A stretch of 64,000 nt of DNA. Source: JAVBQL01 sp031549085. GTDB taxonomy: Bacteria; Spirochaetota; GWE2-31-10; MWDO01. A model generated the notes under the pieces. The model did no database searches and had not been told where the DNA came from. It was given only the letters and a program-made list of their open reading frames with translations. The stretch lies in the NCBI GenBank assembly GCA_031549085.1, contig JAVBQL010000013.1, positions 248,001 through 312,000 on the forward strand. Direction: 5' to 3'. Both the position numbers and the translations under genes were made by a program. This document shows positions 34,089 through 43,900 of the stretch, one piece after another. Each line of letters begins with the position of its first letter. Positions within the stretch are counted from its first letter, which is position 1.

Positions 34089-34859
34089 TTAAAAACCAGC
34101 GCAGTGAACACCACCATCTATAAATATTACCATTCCGGTAACCATTTTACTTAAGTCACTTCCCAAGTAGAGAGCAGTTCCACCAACATCTTCGCCATCA
34201 ATGTTTCTCTTCATAAAGCTTCTCTCTGCAAAACCATTGTACATATCAAGAAAGCCAGGTATAGATCTTGCAGCAACAGTTCTGATTGGTCCAGGAGATA
34301 TAGCATTTACACGGATATTTTTCTCTCCACACTCATAAGCAAGGTATCTAACTGATGACTCTAAAGCAGCCTTCGCAACGCCCATAGCGTTGTATGCAGG
34401 CAATGCCAATATAGAACCAATGTATGTAAGTGTCATTATAGAGCCGCCACCCCTCTTTTCCATAAGTGGGATTGCTTTCTTTGACATGCTAATAAGTGTA
34501 AATGCAGATATATCCATTGCAAGTTTAAACCCATCTCTTGTAGAGTTGGTGATTCCTCCTGCAAGTTCACTCTTATTAGCAAAAGCTATCGCATGAACAA
34601 ATATATCAAGTCCATCAAATTTTTTGTCAATTTCTCCAAATAGTTTATCCAAATCCTCTTCATTGGTTGCATCACACTCAATAATGTCAGCAGCGCCTAT
34701 AGAGCCGCCAAGTTTTTCCAAAGTCTCTTTTAGTCTCTCCCCCTGATAGCTTAGTATAACTTTTGCTCCATTCTCTGCATATGACTTTGCTATAAAGTAT
34801 GCTATAGATCTATCGTTTGTTATACCAGTAACCAACGCAACCTTATCCTTCAATAACAT
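34089..34859 (-). CDS. fabI: Enoyl-[acyl-carrier-protein] reductase (NADH), FabI type
   Basis: 256 residues, short-chain dehydrogenase fold. Cofactor motif TGITNDRSIAYFIAKSY, catalytic YNAMGVAKAALE (Tyr-x6-Lys, the FabI spacing and not the Tyr-x3-Lys of ordinary SDRs), and SPGPIRTVAARSIPGF. It catalyses the last reduction of fatty acid elongation and is the triclosan target in sensitive species. Confidence 0.96.
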   Translation of the reverse strand: MLLKDKVALVTGITNDRSIAYFIAKSYAENGAKVILSYQGERLKETLEKLGGSIGAADIIECDATNEEDLDKLFGEIDKKFDGLDIFVHAIAFANKSELAGGITNSTRDGFKLAMDISAFTLISMSKKAIPLMEKRGGGSIMTLTYIGSILALPAYNAMGVAKAALESSVRYLAYECGEKNIRVNAISPGPIRTVAARSIPGFLDMYNGFAERSFMKRNIDGEDVGGTALYLGSDLSKMVTGMVIFIDGGVHCAGF

Positions 34860-35061
34860 AAATTCTCCTAAATAATTGTAGTTTAAAAAATAGCCTTTTT
34901 CAAAATAGAATTGGATAATTATACCACTCTAATTTATTCTTGTAAATAAATTAAAATATTTAGTTTTTTTCTAGCTATATCTTTTTTGGCAAATGTTTTA
35001 TTTAAAAAGGGTGGTTACTTTATGGAAAGAAAAAAGCTTACAAGAGTTCTAATCAAATAAA

Positions 35062-35655
35062 TCAAAACTTATCTATCCACTTGCTGCTTATATCAAGCTC
35101 TTTATAGCTTGAGAGATAGTCAACAATATCATCAACCTTATCAGTTATTATATATAGATCTCTGTTTGACTCTTTTGCAAAGCCCTCTTTATATATTCTT
35201 TCAAGCTGTTTTAATGTCTCATCAAAAAAGCCATTTATATTAAGAAAGGCAATTGGCTTCTCTATATAGTCAAGCTGCTTTAGAGTAATAACTTCAAATA
35301 TCTCTTCTAGCGTTCCAAATCCGCCAGGGAGAGCAATAAATGCGTCAGACTTTTTTACCATAAGCCTTTTTCTGTTGCTCATATCTTTTACTACAATAGA
35401 TTCGGTAATATCATCAAGCATCGGTACATGTTCAAGCAGTTTTTTTGGAATTATACTTGTGACTTTTCTATTATTTCTTTTGAATTCTCTTGCAACAGCA
35501 CCCATTATTCCAATATTCCCGCCGCCATATACAAGATCATAACCAAGATTGGATAAAATTGATGCAAATTCTACAGATTTTTGATAGTAGATTTCTGGAA
35601 GTGTATCACTTGAAGAACAAAATATACAGATTTTTTTTGATTTCGGTTTTAACAT
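35062..35655 (-). CDS. LOG family protein (TIGR00730 type)
   Basis: 197 residues. Rossmann-like fold with YGGGNIGIMGAVA and the family signature PGGFGTLEE. Plant LOG proteins are cytokinin-activating phosphoribohydrolases; bacterial homologues include nucleotide 5'-monophosphate phosphoribohydrolases once misnamed lysine decarboxylases. A nucleotide-salvage or cleanup role is likely. Confidence 0.92.
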   Translation of the reverse strand: MLKPKSKKICIFCSSSDTLPEIYYQKSVEFASILSNLGYDLVYGGGNIGIMGAVAREFKRNNRKVTSIIPKKLLEHVPMLDDITESIVVKDMSNRKRLMVKKSDAFIALPGGFGTLEEIFEVITLKQLDYIEKPIAFLNINGFFDETLKQLERIYKEGFAKESNRDLYIITDKVDDIVDYLSSYKELDISSKWIDKF

Positions 35656-35725
35656 TCTACTGCATTTCCTTTCATAATTAAACAGATAATATTAGTCCGC
35701 ATTGTTACATCAAATTATAATAAAA

Positions 35726-36599
35726 TCAACAATTTTCGTCATTAAAAAAATCTAAAATAACTTTGGCAACAATCTCTGGTCCAGAGGCCAAGACAAGATG
35801 TCCATACCCTTTTATTGTTATATGTTTGGAATTGGCAATTTTTTTCCCATATTTTTTTATAGCTGCTGTTGTGGTTATCATATCAAGTGATGATGAAACG
35901 AGAAGGGTTGCACACTCAATATTTTTTAAGATATCTGTATAATCTAAATAGATAATCTTATTAAAGTTATCTTTCACACTATCAGGATCACTATAAGCAA
36001 AGACCTCTCTCGAAAGTTTCAAAAGATCTTTGTTAAAGTGTGGGTCAGTCAATATGGGAATTGCTATATTATTCATCATAAATTTATAGTTGACTTTTAA
36101 CATCCACTCAAAAAATTTATAGAAGTAGAGTCTAAATAAATTTGGACAAAAATTTGGAACTGTATTTAGAAGTATAAGTTTTTCTACTCTTTCCTTATGT
36201 CTATTTACAAAATCCAGTGCAATGATACCTCCAAAACTATATCCAACAAGCAGAACCCTATCTATTTTGAGAGATGAGATAATTGCATCAATGGTATTAT
36301 TCAGCTTTTCAAGAGAAAATGGAATACTTGGCTCGGAGTAGCAGTGGCCGGGATAATCAACTAAAAGAAGTGAATAGTCAGAAGTGAGGTATGGCTCTAA
36401 TAGTGTAGCCATAACAAGGTTGCCGCCAAACCCATATAGAAATAGAATAGTTCCTTTGTCCCCTGGCTTTGAGTAATATTTGTATGATAATTTATATAGG
36501 TCATTATTGCTTGGAGAGAATTCTTCAATACCCTCTATTGTTATTTTATTATCTATTTTGGTCTCTCCATGATATTTTTTTGTATTTGCTCTTATTCAT
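35726..36599 (-). pseudogene. Alpha/beta hydrolase with a one-base frameshift in an A7 tract
   Basis: The in-frame downstream part (from ATG at 36412) is a 228-residue hydrolase with nucleophile elbow GYSFGG and late His in GYGHLVL, but it lacks the N terminus. Reading upstream in the same frame gives YHGETKIDNKITIEG and FLYGFGGNLV, the oxyanion region, with no start codon. A good start (GAGGGGTT-ATG at 36599) lies in another frame and reaches it if the A7 at 36575-36581 had six bases; the repaired protein is 290 residues starting MNKSKYKKYHGET. It may be a sequencing error, a phase-variable switch or true decay. Confidence 0.8.
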
Positions 36600-36716
36600 A
36601 ACCCCTCTTGATTATCAAAGATTTTTTATCTGCTTTTGAAGAAAAGCATCAAAAAAATCAACATAGAGACTACATAAAAAAGGGTATCTCTATTTAATAG
36701 ATAACCCATCTTCATT

Positions 36717-36747
36717 AAGTCCCCCTTTTTGAAAAAGGGGTTGGGGA
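36717..36747. repeat. GC-rich short hairpin repeat
   Basis: CCCCCTTTTTGAAAAAGGGG followed by TTGGGG; a member of the small hairpin family. Confidence 0.6.
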
Positions 36748-36777
36748 ATTAGAAAAAAAGCCAGTTAATATTTATTA

Positions 36778-36939
36778 TCAAGCCAATATATCAATATTTT
36801 TGCCGATACCGGTAATAAGAGAGTACATTTGAGAATTTATCATATTTTTCGCAGATGTTGCTTCGATTATTACTCTGTCGATATTGTGACTGATTCTCGC
36901 AAAATTTTGATAAGCAAAATAGGTTACACCAGAAATCAT
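36778..36939 (-). CDS. 53-residue putative motility protein (YjfB-like)
   Basis: ATG preceded by TAAGGGG. The protein begins MISGVTYFAYQNFARIS, has a helical middle, and ends GIGKNIDILA. Small amphipathic helix, Ala/Met/Gln-rich middle and the terminal G-x-N-I-D-I motif are those of the short YjfB motility-associated family; the match is by eye. The same terminal GSNIDILL ends the acidic protein in the flagellar operon at 46954. It lies between the hydrolase and glutathione peroxidase genes. Confidence 0.65.
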   Translation of the reverse strand: MISGVTYFAYQNFARISHNIDRVIIEATSAKNMINSQMYSLITGIGKNIDILA

Positions 36940-36963
36940 ATTTTTACCCCTTAAATATTATTT

Positions 36964-37512
36964 TTATTGTTGTAAAAGTTTTTCTATAGATGGAATCATA
37001 TCCTTTGGCTCAACAACAGGTTCGAATCTCTCTACAAAGTTACCGTTTTTATCAAACAAAAATTTTGTAAAATTCCATTTTATAGAATTATCTTTAAAAT
37101 CTTTTCCATACATAGCCTTTATCATAAGTTCAAATGGCTTGTTTTTTAGCCCTTTGGGGACTCCATTAAACTTTGCAATGCTTGTTATATACTTGAAGAG
37201 TGGATCTGCACCATCTCCTCTAACATTCACCTTTTGTGAAAGAGGAAAAGTTACACCAAATCTTAATTTGCAAAATTCATGTATCTCTTCATTGCTGCCT
37301 GGCTCTTGGTTTGCAAACTGGTCACATGGAAAACCAATAATAACAACACCCTTATCTTTGAAATCTTTATAGATTGTCTCAAGTCCCTCATATTGCGGAG
37401 TAAAACCGCACTTGCTTGCTGTGTTAACAATTATAACAACTTTATTTTTAAAATCACTCAAAGACACATTATGACCTTCAATGCTTATAAAACTAAAATC
37501 ATATAGAAACAT
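36964..37512 (-). CDS. Glutathione peroxidase family thiol peroxidase
   Basis: 182 residues, Cys-type. Peroxidatic Cys in NTASKCGFTPQY, then GFPCDQFANQEPGSNEEI (second Cys, Gln and Asn region) and the Trp of IKWNFTKFLFD. It probably uses thioredoxin and not glutathione, as in most bacterial Cys homologues, and protects from hydroperoxides. No neighbour indicates the reductant. Confidence 0.94.
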   Translation of the reverse strand: MFLYDFSFISIEGHNVSLSDFKNKVVIIVNTASKCGFTPQYEGLETIYKDFKDKGVVIIGFPCDQFANQEPGSNEEIHEFCKLRFGVTFPLSQKVNVRGDGADPLFKYITSIAKFNGVPKGLKNKPFELMIKAMYGKDFKDNSIKWNFTKFLFDKNGNFVERFEPVVEPKDMIPSIEKLLQQ

Positions 37513-37764
37513 TTTTTCAAACTCCTTTTCTTATTCTTTAGAAAAAAGTAAAACATCAATTTTTTTAATAGTGATTTTTCTAAATCAAAAATAGAGCACT
37601 ATTAAAATTATTTAGAGTATCGGAATATTTTTACAATTATATTAACAGCGGAGGAAGATAATTGGTTTTAAATATTTGATAATGAATTCTATATCTCTTA
37701 TAAAGAAGATATCTTTAAATAGGGATGCAATGGCATTTAATAAAACTATTAAAAATAGCTATTG

Positions 37765-37793
37765 TTGACAAATAATATTAGTTTTAGTATTAT
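37765..37793 (+). promoter_or_regulatory. Promoter of the exbB-exbD-tonB operon
   Basis: TTGACA (37765-37770), 17-base spacer, TATTAT (37788-37793), 58 bases before exbB. The rest of this 339-base gap holds no convincing gene. Confidence 0.72.
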
Positions 37794-37851
37794 CTTCTAG
37801 AAAATAGCCTAAAATTGTATGTATTTATGAGTTTATCTTTGGAGTATACTA

Positions 37852-38637
37852 ATGGACTTTTTAAGCAAAGGGATTGATCTTTTGGTTAAGGGTGGCCCTG
37901 TAATAATGAGCTGTATTCTTCTATGCGGAATAATAGCCACCTTTATAGTAATAGAGAGACTTTTATACTTAAGAAAAATAAAGAAAAATGATGATCAGCT
38001 ATTGGCAAGAATAAGCAGTGCTATAGATAAGGGATTTTTTGATGAGGCACTTGCAATATGTGAAAATTATCCTTCTCCTGTAACAAATCTTATGAAAGCT
38101 GGTATAAAACACAAAGACTATAACGAACAACAGATACAAGAGGTTATAAAAAGCAGTGCAAATTTGGAAATTCCAAAACTTGAGAAATATCTCACAACAC
38201 TTGGAACAATTGCAAATATTGCGACACTACTTGGACTACTTGGAACAGTTCTTGGTAATATGAATGCTTTTGGTGTAATTGGACAAAAAAGTGCAATTGG
38301 TAATATGGAAATCTTGGCAACAGGTATATCACAGGCACTGCTCACAACAGCATTTGGTCTTATTGTTGCAATTCCTGCTACAATATTCTATAATTATCTA
38401 ACCACTGAGGTAAACAATATAATCTTGTCTCTAGAGACACGAGCAAATGAGCTGGTTCTAATTCTTGTACAAAAGAAAAACCAACAAGCAAAAAGGACAG
38501 AACACATACAAACAACAGGGGGAGAGACAATACAGCGAACAGTCCCTCCACAAAATAGAGCAACAATAAATAACCAAACAACAAATAGTCAAACGATAAA
38601 TAGACAAGCAACAGATAATACAAACAATAAGCAGTAG
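37852..38637 (+). CDS. exbB: MotA/TolQ/ExbB proton channel family protein
   Basis: 261 residues, three membrane helices (about 13-32, 120-145 and 160-185). The conserved second/third helix region reads GTIANIATLLGLLGTVLGNMNAF and GISQALLTTAFGLIVAIPAT. It forms the pentameric channel that uses the proton gradient with ExbD to drive TonB. A Gln/Asn/Thr-rich tail of about 50 residues follows. First of three co-oriented genes. Confidence 0.94.
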   Translation: MDFLSKGIDLLVKGGPVIMSCILLCGIIATFIVIERLLYLRKIKKNDDQLLARISSAIDKGFFDEALAICENYPSPVTNLMKAGIKHKDYNEQQIQEVIKSSANLEIPKLEKYLTTLGTIANIATLLGLLGTVLGNMNAFGVIGQKSAIGNMEILATGISQALLTTAFGLIVAIPATIFYNYLTTEVNNIILSLETRANELVLILVQKKNQQAKRTEHIQTTGGETIQRTVPPQNRATINNQTTNSQTINRQATDNTNNKQ

Positions 38638-38646
38638 GGTATCTAT

Positions 38647-39057
38647 ATGGCAATAACCTTTACAAAAAAGAATAAACAAAAATCGGTTATCGATATGATT
38701 CCTATGATTGATATAATATTTCAATTGACAATCTTCTTTATGGTTGCGACAACTTTTAAGATAACAAGCGGCATAGAGCTTGAACTTCCAAAGGCAGCCA
38801 CTGTTAGTGATGTAACCACGACACAGCTTTCTGTATCTATTGTTAATGAGAATCAAATAATGGTTGGAAATGCTTCTACAAATTTTAGTGAACTGCCTCT
38901 TATAGTTGCAGATGAGGCAAAAAAATCTCCTGCAAGAAGTGCTATAATTTATGGAGATAAAAATATGGAGTATAACCTACTTATAGAGGTAATGGATATA
39001 TTAAGAAAAAATGGCTATGATAGCATAGATCTTGCTTTAACAAAAAAGAGAGATTAA
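38647..39057 (+). CDS. exbD: Biopolymer transport protein ExbD/TolR
   Basis: 136 residues. Single membrane helix near residues 15-40 with the essential Asp in MIPMIDIIFQLTIFFMVAT, and a periplasmic domain ending DIDLALTKK-like (YDSIDLALTKKRD). It forms the proton-translocating complex with ExbB. GTAGGG ribosome site; stop codon adjacent to the tonB start. Confidence 0.95.
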   Translation: MAITFTKKNKQKSVIDMIPMIDIIFQLTIFFMVATTFKITSGIELELPKAATVSDVTTTQLSVSIVNENQIMVGNASTNFSELPLIVADEAKKSPARSAIIYGDKNMEYNLLIEVMDILRKNGYDSIDLALTKKRD

Positions 39058-40005
39058 ATGTCAGTTTTAACAGATGTAGAGATTAAACAGGAGCACAAAA
39101 GACAGATAGTTTCCACTGTCATAACATTAATCATCTATATAGCTATATTTTTTATTATTGCATACCTTACCAACATTGCTCCAAAAGCAAAAGAGGAAGT
39201 AATAATTACAAAAGTTAAGCTCTCTGATAAGATAAGAGAGGACAACGAAAGGCTTGGAAACCAAAATAAAACAAACATACCAAAAGAGATAAAGAAAAAG
39301 AGAGATGAGGGGATACAAAAAGCCAAAAAGGGCGATGACACCCCTGCAAAAGAGAATAGCTCAAATAAAAAAGAGATTATAGAGAAGAGTAATGATACAA
39401 AAAAAGCAATAGAAAAAGAGCAGGGTAAAGATGTTGCAATTGCCCCAACATTAAACGAAAAGACAGCTCTTCCAGAGCAAAAAAATGATACAAAAACTAC
39501 AGAGAGGGCAACAACATTTGACACCTATAGCGATACAGAGAGTGAAGCAAAAAGAGAGCTTGAGAAGAAGTTTTTTGCAGACAGCAATGGTGGAAAAAAA
39601 AGTGGAACAAAAGTTGATGATCTTGCTGGCGATGACATAGATAGCCTTTTAAAAAATATTGGCACAGGTGGCGGGGGAAAAGCTGATACAAATGTGGAGG
39701 GCTCAAAAAAGAGTAATCTTGATGGAGATATCTTATGGTCTGGCGGAAGAGACAGAAGACTTATCGCTCCATTAACCATAGTGCCGCCAAGAGAGATTGC
39801 TGAGGCTGGGGTTAGGCCAAAGTCTGTAAAGATTGCATTTGTTGTCTATGAAAATGGAAGAGTTGCAGAGGCAAACATTGTTGTCTCAACAGGTAATCCA
39901 AATTGGGACAATGCAATTGTTGGAGAGTTCAAAAAAAATGCTATATTTGAAGAGGCCAGTGTTAAGTCCTCTGGAGTAATTGATATAGAGCTTAAATATA
40001 ATTAA
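39058..40005 (+). CDS. tonB: TonB-like energy transducer
   Basis: 315 residues. One membrane helix at about 20-42, a long charged Lys/Glu/Asp/Asn spacer to about 220, and a C-terminal TonB domain (PREIAEAGVRPKSVKIAFVVYENGRVAEANIVVSTGNPNWDNA). The linker is charged and lacks the Pro-Lys/Pro-Glu repeats of proteobacterial TonB. It starts directly after exbD. It powers outer-membrane uptake of chelated metals or other ligands. Confidence 0.85.
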   Translation: MSVLTDVEIKQEHKRQIVSTVITLIIYIAIFFIIAYLTNIAPKAKEEVIITKVKLSDKIREDNERLGNQNKTNIPKEIKKKRDEGIQKAKKGDDTPAKENSSNKKEIIEKSNDTKKAIEKEQGKDVAIAPTLNEKTALPEQKNDTKTTERATTFDTYSDTESEAKRELEKKFFADSNGGKKSGTKVDDLAGDDIDSLLKNIGTGGGGKADTNVEGSKKSNLDGDILWSGGRDRRLIAPLTIVPPREIAEAGVRPKSVKIAFVVYENGRVAEANIVVSTGNPNWDNAIVGEFKKNAIFEEASVKSSGVIDIELKYN

Positions 40006-40114
40006 GTGGAATAGTTTAGAAAATGACCTATATTTTAGAGAAACAATACTATTTTTTTATAAAATATTTATCAAAAAAATGTAGCTAGAAAAAAAATGTG
40101 AGGTTTAAATATAG

Positions 40115-40945
40115 ATGAAAACAACAATAAATACTTTCAAAGAGAAAAAGTCAAAAGAGAAGATAGCGATATTAACATGCTATGATTACTATACAGCAAC
40201 ACTTATGAATAATAGTGATATAGACGCTATTTTGATAGGAGACTCACTTGGAAATGTCTTTAAGGGTGAGGGAAATACTCTCGCTGTAACCATAGATGAG
40301 ATTATATATCATACAAAGGCGGTAAAGAGGGGAGCCTTTGATAAGTTTATCATCTCTGACATGCCATTTATGTCATATAAAATATCAGCAAAAAAGAGTG
40401 TAATTAATGCAGGAAAGATAGTAAAGTATGGTGGTGCTGACGCAGTAAAAATGGAGGGTGGGGTAGAGATCTGCAATGAGATAAGGGCAGTTATAAGGGC
40501 TGATATACCTGTTTGCGGTCATTTGGGTTTAACCCCTCAGGCGATAAACCTATTTGGTGGAAACAAAGTTCAGGGCAAAACCTATGAGAAAGCAAAAGAG
40601 ATACTGGAGAGCGCACTGGCTTTGGAAGATGCTGGTGTATTTGCCATTGTTCTTGAGTGTATTCCGCAAGATCTTGCAAAACTGATTACTGAAAGGCTCT
40701 CAATACCAACAATTGGTATAGGGGCTGGAGTCTATACTGATGGACAGGTACTTGTAGTAAATGATATACTTGGAACATATGATAAGACACCTCCCAAATT
40801 TTCAAAAAAATTCTGTAATGCCGATATAGAGATTAAAAATGGAGTTGAATCTTATATAAGAAGTGTAAAAGAGAGCTCTTTTCCAACTTCAGCCAATGTT
40901 TTTACAAGTATAGATAGAGATGTTATAGAAAAATTAGACAAATAA
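40115..40945 (+). CDS. panB: 3-methyl-2-oxobutanoate hydroxymethyltransferase
   Basis: 276 residues. TCYDYYTATLMNN, GDSLGNVFKGEGNTL (metal/ketoacid site), DMPFMSY, KMEGG, and HLGLTPQAINLFGG are the PanB signature segments. The enzyme adds a hydroxymethyl from 5,10-methylene-THF to alpha-ketoisovalerate for pantothenate and CoA synthesis. GAGG upstream. The rest of the pathway is not in this window. CoA is also the substrate class of the nearby CoADR and AcpS enzymes. Confidence 0.97.
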   Translation: MKTTINTFKEKKSKEKIAILTCYDYYTATLMNNSDIDAILIGDSLGNVFKGEGNTLAVTIDEIIYHTKAVKRGAFDKFIISDMPFMSYKISAKKSVINAGKIVKYGGADAVKMEGGVEICNEIRAVIRADIPVCGHLGLTPQAINLFGGNKVQGKTYEKAKEILESALALEDAGVFAIVLECIPQDLAKLITERLSIPTIGIGAGVYTDGQVLVVNDILGTYDKTPPKFSKKFCNADIEIKNGVESYIRSVKESSFPTSANVFTSIDRDVIEKLDK

Positions 40946-40961
40946 AGTTAAGGTCATACAA

Positions 40962-43900
40962 ATGAATGAAAATGAAGCAAAGAAAATAATAATAGCAGAT
41001 AGAAATTTTTTCATTGATAATAAAGATCTCATAAAAACAAAAATAGAAAAATTAGTTGAACTAATGAGAGTTAATGATAAAGAAATCATAAGTAATATAG
41101 TAAAAGCCCTATCTGAAAATAAAATAGATAAACAGCAAAATATAAATACTGTACAGATTCTTCTGAAAGATGCCTTTATTCTTTTTTCACGTTTAGCAAA
41201 TGTAATTGATCTTAATGATTATAAGAAAATTATATATAGTCACTCCAAACATATATCAAAGAGCTATTTTTCTTCCAATGAAAATATATCTGATATATTA
41301 ATAATAATGAAACTATTTAAAAAAGATCTTTATAGATTGTGTACAGAAATAGAAGATGATAAATATTTTTTATATTTACCATACTTGATAGAGATAGTTA
41401 TGGATGATATAGAGATTGTTACAGCCAAAGAGCTTGATATCTCTCTAAAGATGGAGCGAGATAAGAGGGCGGATGAGGCAAAAATATACCTTGGTATATT
41501 AGAATCGACTATAGATTCAAGCGATGATGGAATATTGGTAATAAATACTAAAGAGAATAACGAGATCTCATTCTTTAATAAGAACCTAAAAACAATATGG
41601 GAGCTTGATAACTGGTGGCAGGTTGGAATCACAAAGAGTGAGCAGCTTTTTGAATTGCTCTCAACAAAAGTAAAAAACCCAACAAACTTCCTTGAACTTA
41701 CAGACTATCTATATAAAAATTCTGATATAGAACTTAAAGACACAATAGATCTCCTGTCAGGCAGAGTGATTGAGAGAAGCTCTTCTCCCTATATAATAGA
41801 TGGGCAAATTATGGGGCGCATTTGGTACTTTAGAGATGTAACAAATATCAAGAGAAACAATGAGTATAGAGAGTACCAAGTACAATTCCTGCAGGATTTG
41901 ATTGATGCTATTCCGTTCCCTATATTTTATTGCAATGAAGATACTACGGTTTTAGGCATAAACTCCGACTTTGAGAAAGAATTTAGAGCAACAAAAGATC
42001 TTGTAATAACAAAAAAAGTAAACAACCTCTTCCCAAAAAATCTGAAAGAGCAGGTTGGAACGATTATTAAAGACTTCTTTGATAAGCCACAAAAAAAGTC
42101 TCATAACTTTCATGTTAGAGATTTAGATGATAATGAGAAGGATTGGGTGTTTTATGTAGCCCCATTTTATAGAGCAGATAAAAAGGTTAGCGGGCTTGTC
42201 TGTGTTATTGTTGATATAACAGAGATACGAAAAGTGGAGAGAGATCTGCAAAAAGCTAAAGAGGAGGCAGAGCTTGCAAACAGAGCTAAGGGAGAGTTCT
42301 TGGCTAATATATCTCATGAAATAAGAACTCCAATGAATAGTATTATTGGCCTCAGTGAGCTTTTGCTCTCTATAGAACATTTGGAGTATGATGTTAAAGA
42401 GAACCTCGAAATGATTTCTGGTTCTGCTAATGACCTATTGGGAATAATTAATGATATTTTGGACATATCAAAGATAGAGTCTGGAAAATTCAGCATAGAA
42501 GATATTGAATTCAATTTGAATGATGTTGTTTCAAAAACAATGAAAATGCTCTCTTTCAGATCCTACCAAAAAGGAATAGAGCTGGTTATAGATATAGCAA
42601 ATGATGTCCCTGCAACACTTATTGGAGACCCAACAAGACTTAGACAGATTATAGTAAATATAGTTAATAATGCAATAAAATTTACAGAAAAAGGGGAGGT
42701 CGCCCTAAAAATAAGAAGGGCAAATGAGATTGATTATGATAAAATAATACTTCTCTTTTCTGTAACTGACACTGGTATTGGAATACCACGTAACAAACTT
42801 AATGCTATCTTTGAATCATTCACTCAAGTAGATGGCTCTATTGCCCGTAAACATGGTGGTACAGGGCTTGGTTTAACTATATGTAAAGGGCTGATTGCTC
42901 TTATGAATGGTAAGATATGGGTTGACAGTACCTTAGGGAAGGGAACAACGTTCTATTTTACTATACAGTTTGGTATAAATATTACTGGAAATATCGAAAG
43001 TAAAAAAGAGGAAGAATTTTCTGGAATTGGGAAAAATATTCTTACAATTATAAGTAATCAATCAAACAGAACTATACTTACAAAAACATTAGAAGAGAAA
43101 AATTTTACTGTTAAAAGTTTTGAAGATTTTGAGGAGTTTTATAGTGAGATATCAATAAAAAAAGATCCATATGATTTAATGATTATAGACACTATTTTTT
43201 TAAATAGATCTATAAACAAAGAATTAATTCAGGAAACAATTCAAAATAGTAGTTTGAATAATAAAAAGATAGTTCTTTTATCAAGTATCTCTGATATATC
43301 AAGAGACATATTTAAAAAATATGGGGTTAACTCATATATAACAAAACCAATAATAAAAAATGAAGTTATTGAAACTATAAAAAGACTGATAAATGGTGAT
43401 AAAGAGATTAGCCATAGTGAAAGTAAAAAAGAGTCAAATCAAATGCAGATGGGAAAGAAACTCAATATTCTAACTGTTGATGATGTTGAAGTTAACCTAA
43501 AACTATTGGATAAAATATTGGGAAAACTTAATCAAAACATCACAATGACGCAGAGTGGAGATGAGGCTCTTCTTCTTATAAAGGAGAATGAATTTGATGT
43601 TATCTTTATGGATGTGAATATGCCTGGGAAATCTGGTCTTGAGGTAACAAGAGAGATTAGAAAAATGGAAAAAAATGAGAATAGGGGACATATTCCTATA
43701 GTTGCTATGACTGCCTATGCTATGGACGAAGATAAAACTAGATGCCTTGAGGCGGGAATGGACTACTATATTTCAAAACCTATAAAAATAAATGAGATAG
43801 TAAATATACTGAATAGGATAATATCCAATACAGATAGTGAATCTATAACCTCTAATATAGAGAACATTGTTAGCCAAACGTATGAGGAGCTCTCTACTTT

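Noticed and set aside
36964..37512. Selenocysteine form of glutathione peroxidase
   Set aside because: The active-site codon encodes Cys and no in-frame TGA is present.
37682..37768. 28-residue frame MNSISLIKKISLNRD in the exbB upstream gap
   Set aside because: The only ribosome-like site is about 20 bases away, and the frame's end overlaps the -35 box of the exbB promoter.
38118..39779. Several long minus-strand frames opposite exbB, exbD and tonB
   Set aside because: They are antisense shadows; the plus-strand genes show full family motifs and proper ribosome sites.
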